Shown in pieces: positions 1 through 6,003 of a DNA stretch of 9,184 bases. The translations under genes and the position numbers were made by a program. The stretch spans positions 1-9,184 of the forward strand of contig DAOWMW010000039.1 of assembly GCA_030642865.1 (NCBI GenBank). Direction: 5' to 3'. Origin of the DNA: Desulfobacteraceae bacterium (GTDB lineage: Bacteria > Desulfobacterota > Desulfobacteria > Desulfobacterales > BuS5). Position 1 is the stretch's first letter. Each line of letters opens with the position of its first letter. The notes beneath the pieces were generated by a model, which was not told the DNA's origin, searched no databases, and saw nothing but the letters and a program-made list of their open reading frames with translations.

Positions 1-90
<90 letters not shown>

Positions 91-100
91 AATTTTTTTT

Positions 101-144
101 ATAACCCGGAATTAATCATTATTAATTCCGGGTTATTTTTTTTT
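101..144 (+). terminator. Intrinsic terminator of the rRNA operon
   Basis: A perfect 16-bp inverted repeat (101-116 with 121-136, stem ATAACCCGGAATTAAT) closes a 4-base loop, CATT. It is followed by nine T residues (136-144). The stem contains the CCCGG core and is immediately downstream of the 5S gene. A T-run also precedes the stem (93-100). On the minus strand that becomes an A-run, so the structure is a good terminator only for plus-strand transcription and would not obviously stop transcripts from the convergent acyltransferase gene. Confidence 0.95.
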
Positions 145-186
145 AAAAATAAAGTGATTAAAGAAATCCGCATAATTCCTGCCCAT

Positions 187-219
187 TTAGGATTGGGGAT
201 GAAATAAATTACCCATAAT
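187..219. repeat. Solo end of dispersed inverted-repeat element (family A, copy 1)
   Basis: Beginning at TTAGGATTGGGGATGAAATA, this segment is identical over its first 22 bases to the left end of the full element at 3812. It then matches again through AATTACCC, with a 2-base length difference in the A-run and a G-to-A change in the following TAAT box. No central hairpin or right end follows; the similarity fades inside the acyltransferase gene. The segment overlaps the stop codon and the last three or so codons of that gene. It is either a relic of a larger element or a chance-retained end. Confidence 0.7.
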
Positions 220-1036
220 CGGCTCCCTTTACCAGGCTTCCCCATTTTTGTAAATTTTGAGAGATAAAGTCGATGACCTGTTGGTGAGCTTTATGACCAT
301 TTCCTTCTACAACAACAGGTTCACCAAACTTTACATAAAGCTTTTTGTTTGTGTTGACGGTTCCTATTTCTTTGATAATCCTCCCATTACTTAAAAAATC
401 TGTTTTTAGTGCAACAGGGATAACGGGTACATTGGCTCTTTTTGCCAACTTGGTACCCAGCGAATTAAAGGAAGATATGTCAAAATCCATACTCCTGGTA
501 GTCTGCGGAAATATTATGATTGAACAACCCTTCTCTGAAAGTAGATAAGAACCTTCAGTCATTACTTTTTTTAAATCTTTTTTGGGGTTTTGCCTGCTGA
601 CTGTAATATGATTTATAGATTTTAAAATTGTTCCAAAAACAGGATATTCAAGAAGGTCTTCTTTAAGCACAAATGCAATTTTGGAAAAAGCAAGGGTAAT
701 GCCAGGAAGTATAAACGTATCAATCATGCTCATATGATTAGCAATATAAACAAATGGCCCATTTTTTTTTCTCACCCCTTCCAGCCCCGAAATATGAAAG
801 CTTCCCCCTATGGACTCTATGATATTTATTACGCCTACAGAAGATTCTGCAAAAATGTTATCATCAAATCCCCCTTTTTGGGCAATTCTGCTTTTATCGA
901 AGATGAACATTAAAAGCTTGGCGTAATACGAAAGAGTCGTCCATCCCGGGATGTTGCCAGAAAGCAATGGATGGGTTTTTTTTGTTTCATAACTGTGCAA
1001 ATGGTCAAGGGTATTCCAAAATTGCTTTTTATTCAT
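209..1036 (-). CDS. PlsC-like lysophospholipid/1-acylglycerol-3-phosphate acyltransferase family protein
   Basis: 275 aa, the usual size for the PlsC/LPLAT family, which transfers an acyl chain to a lysophospholipid or related acceptor at the inner face of the membrane. The catalytic HX4D box is present as NHMSMID (residues 100-106; H101 and D106). The block-II arginine is at about 148 (ITVSRQN), the block-III motif is FPQTTRS (176-182), and block IV is VPVIPVALKTD (203-213). Block III differs from canonical FPEGTRS at two positions (E to Q and G to T), which marks a subfamily with uncertain acceptor. The N-terminus (residues 36-46) is mildly hydrophobic but no clear signal peptide is seen. 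The ATG start has no strong Shine-Dalgarno. The gene lies 76 bases downstream of the YcaO-TPR gene on the same strand with no terminator between, so co-transcription is likely. Its last codons and stop fall in a repeat end. The family is confident; the substrate is unknown. Confidence 0.9.
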   Translation of the reverse strand: MNKKQFWNTLDHLHSYETKKTHPLLSGNIPGWTTLSYYAKLLMFIFDKSRIAQKGGFDDNIFAESSVGVINIIESIGGSFHISGLEGVRKKNGPFVYIANHMSMIDTFILPGITLAFSKIAFVLKEDLLEYPVFGTILKSINHITVSRQNPKKDLKKVMTEGSYLLSEKGCSIIIFPQTTRSMDFDISSFNSLGTKLAKRANVPVIPVALKTDFLSNGRIIKEIGTVNTNKKLYVKFGEPVVVEGNGHKAHQQVIDFISQNLQKWGSLVKGADYG

Positions 1037-1112
1037 AATAAATCAAGGTTACAGGTGTACGATAAGATTGTGAATTTAAATTTTGCTTTGATGGATTTTT
1101 TTAAAAAAAGTA

Positions 1113-2840
1113 CTATTCCAGCAGTTTTGCGAGATTAATCCGTGCAAAATCGATTTCAGGATCTATGGACAAAGCTGTTTTATAGTAGTGAATGGCCTTT
1201 TTTTTCTCGCCAAGTTCACGGTGATTTGAAGCTATATTTGCATAATTTATTCCAGAGCCTGGATCTATAGCAAGAATTTTTTGAAAATAATTAATTGCAT
1301 TTTGATAGTTGTTTAATTTGAAATGGCAAAATCCCATCAGATTATAAATGTCTGTCCTCTCCTTATCGTACTCTTCTCCTTTTTGAAGCACTATAATTGC
1401 TTTTTTGTATTCACCCATATCTTTAAGGCAAGAACCCATGTAAGAGTATATAGTCGGGATGTCTTCCAGTTCAGGTTCCAGATTGAGAGCCTTTTTTAAA
1501 AGGCCTAAAGCTTTGTCAGGATCGCCAGTGTCCATATGGCATAAACCAAGATAAAATTTTATGTAGTATTTCCCGGGTAATATTTTTTCTGCTTTTATCA
1601 ATTGATCGATTGCATTAACTGAGGTGTTGTTTTCGTATATAAGTTTGGCAGAGAACATGCCCACACTGGTTGCTGATGCACGTTCCCTGAAATGGGCCCC
1701 CGGGATGATTGTATAAAACGCTGGTATTTCTAACTGCGGGTGCATGGTATCGATAACAAACACTTCCATATTCTTTTTACGAAGAGCAGATAATAGATTG
1801 ATTATTTCGATTTTAATATTATTATTTGACAGATCAGGAAGAGTCGTGATTTCTTTTTTATTTTTAACATCAATTATAAAATTTGCAGCATCGAGAGTTT
1901 TGATTTTTGGAAGCCCACTTGCTATATAATTTGAACCGGTATTAAAATCTCCAGCTAACTGGGCTGTTTCTGCAAGCGCACGACTCAACGCTTTATCAGG
2001 AGATGGGGTTGTCCCTGCAGTCCATACAATTTCACTTGTTTTGGAAACTGTGGAAGGATCATATGCCAAAACGCTTATTGTGGGTATTCCGGTTTCCAGT
2101 GAAAAATCGGAAACATACAGTTTTATTCCTGCTCTTTTATACTTTTTAAGCATATCCTGCACCAGGGGGTCTTTTGATGATTCTGCGCGAATTGCAGGTG
2201 CTTTGATTTTTTTTTTGCTTATTATGGCGCAAACATCCCTTTCCACAATTTCACAAATTCCCTGGCAAATAGCTTCTTCAGGACAGTTGCCTGCAGATGG
2301 CCCGTTGAATTCATTGATGGCAAAAAACCAGTCAAACGGGATTAGCGCATCTTTGCCATGGGTGAGGTTATATCCCTGTGTCCATTTTAAATTAAGGCTT
2401 TCGAATACTGTTTTTGCACGGTCAAGATCCCCCGAAGAATCGTGAACTGATCTGGCAATCATTTCAAATGGGATTGCTTTATCTTTTAAGTTTGACTGAT
2501 TTTCTATAAGAAAGTTTTCAGGGTTTTTGACAAAATTAAAAAAACTGAATCTTTCGGCCAATTCCATGAGGGCACTTGCTTTTGCCTGGTGCGGGGTGGC
2601 ACCTTTTCCCATCTGTTTTTTTGTACCTGTACAAGAGATTGCGTCTTTGCCGCAATAACTGAAATAGACAGGTATATCCAGTCTTCCGTTGTCTATTCTT
2701 TCTGTGCTTTTAAGAATATCCAGATCTATTTGCGCTAATTTTTTTAAAAAATTTGAAACAGTCTCTTTAGGATGTAATGTTTTATCCTGATCACTGGCGC
2801 AGGATTTTACTGCATCTTTAAGTAAAATTTTATTGCTCAT
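1113..2840 (-). CDS. YcaO-domain protein with C-terminal TPR repeats
   Basis: 575 aa. Residues ~50-400 form a YcaO domain, an ATP-dependent cyclodehydratase/backbone-amide activating fold. The ATP/Mg motifs are visible: GKGAT (78-82), the Sx3Ex2ER signature SALMELAER (89-97), and the Qx3E signature QGICEIVER (193-201). A further conserved block is WTAGTTPSPDKALSRALAE (273-291). Residues ~424-575 hold about four TPR units (roughly 424-457, 461-494, 496-528, 530-563) plus a capping helix, likely for protein binding. It lacks the proline-rich PxPxP C-terminus of azoline-forming YcaO enzymes. The YcaO-plus-TPR layout and length resemble E. coli YcaO (586 aa), which is linked to RimO methylthiolation of S12. 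No TfuA, E1-like/ocin-ThiF partner, dehydrogenase or precursor peptide is seen nearby, so the reaction (thioamide, azoline, amidine or other) is unknown. The start is the first ATG; no strong Shine-Dalgarno. It probably leads an operon with the acyltransferase. Confidence 0.9.
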   Translation of the reverse strand: MSNKILLKDAVKSCASDQDKTLHPKETVSNFLKKLAQIDLDILKSTERIDNGRLDIPVYFSYCGKDAISCTGTKKQMGKGATPHQAKASALMELAERFSFFNFVKNPENFLIENQSNLKDKAIPFEMIARSVHDSSGDLDRAKTVFESLNLKWTQGYNLTHGKDALIPFDWFFAINEFNGPSAGNCPEEAICQGICEIVERDVCAIISKKKIKAPAIRAESSKDPLVQDMLKKYKRAGIKLYVSDFSLETGIPTISVLAYDPSTVSKTSEIVWTAGTTPSPDKALSRALAETAQLAGDFNTGSNYIASGLPKIKTLDAANFIIDVKNKKEITTLPDLSNNNIKIEIINLLSALRKKNMEVFVIDTMHPQLEIPAFYTIIPGAHFRERASATSVGMFSAKLIYENNTSVNAIDQLIKAEKILPGKYYIKFYLGLCHMDTGDPDKALGLLKKALNLEPELEDIPTIYSYMGSCLKDMGEYKKAIIVLQKGEEYDKERTDIYNLMGFCHFKLNNYQNAINYFQKILAIDPGSGINYANIASNHRELGEKKKAIHYYKTALSIDPEIDFARINLAKLLE

Positions 2841-2871
2841 AGTTGTTTTGCTTGAATTATTAATGTTACTA

Positions 2872-2908
2872 CTAAGGATTGGAGATGAAATAAATTCACG
2901 ATCCTAAG
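2872..2908. repeat. Family A element, internally deleted minimal copy (copy 2)
   Basis: The left part, AAGGATTGGAGATGAAATAA, matches the left end of the element at 3812 with G/A changes. It runs straight into TTCACGATCCTAAG, which matches the right end at 3966-3979. The ~100-base hairpin core is absent, so only the two ends remain, fused into a 37-bp imperfect palindrome (TGAA-ATAAA-TTCA at the centre, CTAAGGAT/ATCCTAAG at the outer edges). It lies 31 bases upstream of the YcaO-TPR start codon, in the region expected to hold that gene's promoter, and its right edge overlaps the next element. Confidence 0.7.
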
Positions 2909-3067
2909 GGTTCGCACAAAAATAAATTGGCAATTTTAAGTATTGAGGCGCCCGCATGGCAAGGCACAAAAGTGCAGTAATATCAGGATATTCCTGCACT
3001 TTTGTAACGCAGTCAGGCGGGATGCATCGGCGCTTAAAATGTTAAGTTATTTTTGCGCGAGCCCTAA
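2905..3067. repeat. 163-bp palindromic MITE/REP-like element (family B)
   Basis: The outer 21-bp ends (2905-2925 and 3047-3067) are imperfect inverted repeats matching at 18 of 21 positions, with the shared core CAAAAATAA/TTATTTTTG. Inside, ATTTTAAG (2933-2940) pairs with CTTAAAAT (3033-3040), and CCCGC (2951-2955) pairs with GCGGG (3017-3021). The centre (2966-3005) is an almost perfect 40-base palindrome: a 12-bp arm ACAAAAGTGCAG, one mismatch, then AATATC-AG-GATATT. The whole length can fold into one long cruciform or RNA hairpin. It has no coding potential. The architecture suggests a non-autonomous transposable element, a REP/BIME-type repeat, or a structured intergenic repeat. No clear target-site duplication is visible. 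Confidence 0.8.
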
Positions 3068-3597
3068 CTATAGTTACGTGTGATTAAAATTGAGTTAATT
3101 GCTCTTCGAGCGTGTAAAAAACTTTGATCCTCGTATGACCAAGAGAAAAAAAGAGATGGGATGGGAGATATTTTTTTATTATTGTGAACAGGAAATAAAC
3201 AGTATTCAAAAAGTGATTAAATATAGCAATATATCAATGCTCCATAATATTTACAATCAAAAAATAAATGGGAATTTTTTTTAAATCTGAAAAAGCCAGT
3301 TATTTGATTGAGAGCTCGCTTCCGGGTAGAGTCCATGAAAATTATTATAAAAAATCTTGACATCAGCACAGGTATGATATATTTTTGTTAAAAATTTTGC
3401 TCACATACACCTACCAAACTTGATAGCACCCTTGAAGACCTTCTCCTATCTTAAACGAAACAGAGTTTGAAATGCTCATTTAACGTGTAAATAGACTTTT
3501 TTAATGATTTCGAGGAAATAGTCTCCTTAAGAATTCGTAATATATAATTGCAAGTCGCATGTTATTTTTCAAAGCCTTGGAGAGAATATCCATATTT
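3068..3597. other. AT-rich intergenic stretch without a supported gene
   Basis: No gene is supported here on either strand. The plus-strand frame at 3099-3284 uses TTG, has no Shine-Dalgarno, and encodes a low-complexity Lys/Ile/Asn/Phe-rich product with no recognisable motif. A TTGACA hexamer at 3357-3362 is followed by TATATT at 3378-3383 with 15-base spacing, which could be a weak sigma70-type promoter, but no obvious gene or terminated RNA follows it. The GC content rises slightly around 3400-3470, where short frames on both strands are interrupted by stops. This could be decayed coding sequence, but I recognise no family. Confidence 0.6.
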
Positions 3598-3675
3598 GTA
3601 TCTTCTAAGTTTATCAAAATAATTCATATTATCCTGGTATCTTCTAAGTTTATCAAAATAATTTATATTATCCTG
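3598..3675. repeat. 39-bp tandem direct repeat, two copies
   Basis: Two head-to-tail 39-bp units (3598-3636 and 3637-3675) begin GTATCTTCTAAGTTTATC and end ATTATCCTG. They differ at a single base (AATTCATATT versus AATTTATATT). The unit length is a multiple of three, so the duplication keeps any reading frame. It falls within an unproven 50-codon frame at 3559-3711. The near-identity points to a recent duplication by slippage or unequal recombination. Confidence 0.9.
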
Positions 3676-3811
3676 CGTGTTATAGGTAGGGGACAAGTCG
3701 GAAAATCATAAAACGATGCATGCCAAAATATTATTTTTTGTTTTACCTGTTAGTCGTTGGTAACCTGTAAATATGCCATTATGGGGCTTGAATGCAGGCG
3801 TACGTTCCAAA

Positions 3812-3979
3812 TTAGGATTGGGGATGAAATAAAAATTACCCGTAATTGCGCCGGGCTTGTGGTCGTCTTCAAGGCGCATCAATGATTGCATGCTCGGAGT
3901 CTGTGGCCATTGATGCAACACAGAAGACGGGCAGAAGAACAAGTAATTACGTGTAATTTATAAAATTCACGATCCTTAA
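3812..3979. mobile_element. Full-length family A inverted-repeat element (MITE-like), copy 3
   Basis: This 168-bp segment has imperfect terminal inverted repeats of about 35 bp (3812-3847 and 3944-3979). The outer ends are TTAGGATTG and CGATCCTTAA; the inner boxes AATTACCCGTAATT and AATTACGTGTAATT pair almost fully. The core is a stepped hairpin: CTTGT (3856-3860)/ACAAG (3939-3943), GTCTTC (3865-3870)/GAAGAC (3923-3928), and GCATCAATG (3876-3884)/CATTGATGC (3908-3916). There is no transposase; a frame across it (minus strand, 3706-3942) appears to be a by-product of the repeat. The ends recur at 187 and 2872 in this window, so it is dispersed, consistent with a non-autonomous element mobilised in trans. 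Any target-site duplication is too short to call. Confidence 0.75.
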
Positions 3980-4165
3980 TATTGCAAAGTAATATTTATA
4001 AATGCTGAATAATCCATCTATTATAAATCTGTGAATTGTAATGTTACTTACAAAACGGACTGTTATTCAAAGGGAAACCAGAAAAATATACCAGGTTACG
4101 CTTAATAAATCGTCAAAATTTAAAGATTTATTCTGGCAAATGTGTAGAATCTTTTCTGAATATCC
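3980..4165. other. AT-rich intergenic stretch upstream of the rho promoter
   Basis: This spacer lies between the family A element and the rho promoter. It contains no open frame of interest, no tRNA-like cloverleaf and no convincing terminator on either strand. I see nothing in it that I can name. Confidence 0.6.
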
Positions 4166-4194
4166 TTGATAGTTTTGGATGAAATCCTTTTAAT
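4166..4194 (+). promoter_or_regulatory. Predicted sigma70-type promoter for rho
   Basis: A -35 hexamer TTGATA (4166-4171, 5 of 6 to consensus) and a -10 hexamer TTTAAT (4189-4194, 5 of 6) are separated by exactly 17 bases. Transcription would begin at about 4201, giving a rho leader of about 190 nt. A long leader fits the known autogenous control of rho in other bacteria; that link is inferred, as no specific Rho-loading pattern was demonstrated here. Confidence 0.55.
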
Positions 4195-4377
4195 TAGTAT
4201 TCGCCTCTTTTTAAAGGAAATGATAATTGTGAAACATTAGCTTGTTTTGCTGTTATGCGTATATTTTTTATTTATCCCCAGGAATTTATCTTTTTATGCT
4301 TTGAACAGTAAAAAGCTGCTCAAGCACATATGGAAAGTATTTGTCAATTACCATAATTTTCAATTTATTACATTTGC

Positions 4378-4383
4378 AGGTGA
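4378..4383 (+). promoter_or_regulatory. Ribosome binding site that fixes the rho start
   Basis: AGGTGA lies 7 bases upstream of the ATG at 4391. The reading frame stays open upstream to a TTG at 4247, but those 48 extra codons encode a hydrophobic, non-Rho-like stretch without a Shine-Dalgarno. The Rho N-terminal domain begins at the 4391 ATG, so this site selects the true start. Confidence 0.75.
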
Positions 4384-4390
4384 TTTTTTA

Positions 4391-5638
4391 ATGAATATAG
4401 TAGAACTTAAAGAAAAAAATTTTGGTGAGCTCACCGTTATGGCTAAGGACTTTAATGTTCCTGGTGCCGCCGGAATGAAAAAGCAGGAACTCATGTTTGC
4501 TTTGCTAAAGGCTCAAATAGAAAAGAACGGCATGATCTATGGAGACGGAACCCTTGAAATATTACCTGATGGGTTTGGTTTTTTGCGTTCACCTTTTTCT
4601 AATTATCTGCCGGGCCCTGATGATATATATGTTTCCCCTTCTCAGATCCGACGTTTTAACTTGAGAACTGGTGATGCAGTGTCAGGACAAATACGCAAGC
4701 CAAAAGAGACAGAACGATACTTTGCATTACTGAAAGTTGAGGCTGTTAATTTTGAGGACCCTGAGCTTGCCAAGGAAAAAATACTTTTTGACAATCTGAC
4801 GCCTCTTTATCCTGACAGGAAAATAATCCTGGAAAATGATCCGGCAAATAAGTCCATACGGGTGATAGACCTCATGGCTCCCATAGGGTTTGGCCAGCGG
4901 GGGTTAATAGTCTCACCTCCAAGATCGGGTAAAACAATGCTTTTGCAGGCGATTGCCAATAGTATAAGTACTAATCACAAGGATGCTGTTTTATTTGTAC
5001 TTTTAATAGATGAGCGCCCTGAAGAAGTTACTGATATGGCCAGATCCGTTAATGGCGAAGTAATAAGCTCTACATTTGATGAGCCATCGGAACGCCATGT
5101 TCAGGTTGCTGAAATGGTAATTGAAAAAGCCAAAAGATTGGTGGAACATAAAAAAGATGTTGTTATTCTTTTGGATAGTATTACCAGGCTTGCACGTGCT
5201 TATAATTCTGTAATACCGCCAAGTGGCAAAATACTTTCCGGTGGAGTTGACTCCAATGCATTACAGCGTCCCAAGCGTTTTTTTGGAGCTGCAAGAAATA
5301 TTGAAGAGGGGGGGAGCCTGACCATCATCGCCACAGCGTTGATCGATACGGGAAGTCGTATGGATGAAGTTATTTTTGAAGAATTCAAAGGGACTGGAAA
5401 TCTTGAGCTGCAACTGGATAGAAGGCTTGCAGATAAACGCATATTCCCTGCCATTGACATGAATAAATCCGGTACACGCAAGGAAGAACTTTTATTAGAT
5501 AAAGATGTTTTAAACAGAGTCTGGATATTAAGAAAGATTCTTTCCTCATTAAATCCTGTGGACAGTATGGAATTTTTGCTTGATAAAATAGCAGGAACAG
5601 ATAATAATAAGGATTTTTTGGAATCAATGAACGCTTAG
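4391..5638 (+). CDS. rho: Transcription termination factor Rho
   Basis: 415 aa from the ATG at 4391, the typical Rho length. It is a hexameric RNA-dependent ATPase/translocase that terminates transcription of untranslated RNA. Residues ~1-45 are the helical Rho-N domain and ~50-118 the cold-shock-like primary RNA-binding domain ([16 protein letters not shown], 51-66). Residues ~130-410 form the RecA-like motor, with Walker A SPPRSGKT (175-182), catalytic-Glu region [10 protein letters not shown] (205-214) and Walker B VVILLD (257-262). The secondary RNA-binding loop is [10 protein letters not shown] (278-287), and the arginine-bearing C-terminal block is [19 protein letters not shown] (332-350). 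All key motifs are intact. It is the first gene of a plus-strand translation/termination cluster, 129 bases before rpmE. The start is chosen by the AGGTGA site and family homology. Confidence 0.98.
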   Translation: MNIVELKEKNFGELTVMAKDFNVPGAAGMKKQELMFALLKAQIEKNGMIYGDGTLEILPDGFGFLRSPFSNYLPGPDDIYVSPSQIRRFNLRTGDAVSGQIRKPKETERYFALLKVEAVNFEDPELAKEKILFDNLTPLYPDRKIILENDPANKSIRVIDLMAPIGFGQRGLIVSPPRSGKTMLLQAIANSISTNHKDAVLFVLLIDERPEEVTDMARSVNGEVISSTFDEPSERHVQVAEMVIEKAKRLVEHKKDVVILLDSITRLARAYNSVIPPSGKILSGGVDSNALQRPKRFFGAARNIEEGGSLTIIATALIDTGSRMDEVIFEEFKGTGNLELQLDRRLADKRIFPAIDMNKSGTRKEELLLDKDVLNRVWILRKILSSLNPVDSMEFLLDKIAGTDNNKDFLESMNA

Positions 5639-5767
5639 TATTTTAAATGTAATTTTTTATCGTAAGATCCATGGTTGTAGTAAAAGTTTGAATTTGAACA
5701 TAGTGGAAGGAATAAATCACTTTCATAAAATAGTTACAAATAGTTAAGATTTAGATAAGGATATTTA

Positions 5768-5989
5768 ATGAAGGCAAATATACACCCAGAATATAAAGAG
5801 ACAACGATCAGTTGTGCCTGTGGAAATGTTTTTGAAATTGGTTCGACCAGATCGGATATTAGAGTTGAAATATGTTCACATTGTCATCCGTTTTTTACGG
5901 GAAAACAAAAATTGCTTGATACTGCTGGCCGTATTGAACGTTTTCGTAAAAAATATGAGAAATTTAATAAAGAAAAATCAGAGAGTTAA
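5768..5989 (+). CDS. rpmE: 50S ribosomal protein L31 (zinc-binding type)
   Basis: 73 aa. L31 sits on the large subunit and helps bridge it to the small subunit. The N-terminal MKANIHPEY and the four cysteines C16, C18, C36 and C39 (CxC...CxxC) identify the zinc-containing C+ form, the one replaced by a C- paralogue under zinc limitation in many bacteria. The C-terminal tail from ~50 is lysine-rich, typical of contact with rRNA. A good Shine-Dalgarno, AAGGA (5757-5761), lies 6 bases before the ATG. The gene follows rho by 129 bases and precedes prfA by 14, so it is probably co-transcribed with prfA. No Zur-type operator was seen. Confidence 0.97.
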   Translation: MKANIHPEYKETTISCACGNVFEIGSTRSDIRVEICSHCHPFFTGKQKLLDTAGRIERFRKKYEKFNKEKSES

Positions 5990-6003
5990 AAAACTGTTTT
6001 GTT

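Noticed and set aside
1063..1084. Possible fourth family A end (TAAGATTGTGAATTT) between the two minus-strand genes
   Set aside because: The match to the right end of the element is short and AT-rich, with an indel. It is not above what such composition gives by chance.
1090..1112. T7A7-like stretch after the YcaO-TPR stop as a terminator
   Set aside because: It is a pure A/T palindrome with no GC stem and no separate T-tail, so it does not qualify as an intrinsic terminator. The two genes are treated as one operon.
2041..2445. 134-codon plus-strand frame inside the YcaO gene
   Set aside because: It is antisense to the conserved YcaO core and has no motif; the minus-strand frame carries all the family signatures.
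2941..3040. CRISPR-like repeats in the repeat-rich intergenic region
   Set aside because: The repeats are nested palindromes around one centre, not regularly spaced direct repeats with unique spacers, and no cas gene is present.
3099..3284. 61-codon plus-strand frame with TTG start
   Set aside because: There is no Shine-Dalgarno and no motif. The composition (Lys, Ile, Asn, Phe) simply reflects AT-rich DNA.
3706..3942. 78-codon minus-strand frame across the right part of the intergenic region
   Set aside because: More than half of it lies in the family A inverted repeat, including the hairpin core. It has no Shine-Dalgarno and no recognisable domain. It is best explained as chance coding across the element.
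4247..4390. 48-codon N-terminal extension of Rho from a TTG
   Set aside because: The translation is hydrophobic and unlike any Rho N-terminus. The ATG at 4391 has the AGGTGA site and gives the normal 415-residue length.
5639..5767. Terminator or promoter between rho and rpmE
   Set aside because: No GC-rich hairpin with a T-run was found. Hexamer matches with acceptable spacing were poor (about 3 of 6), so no site is claimed.
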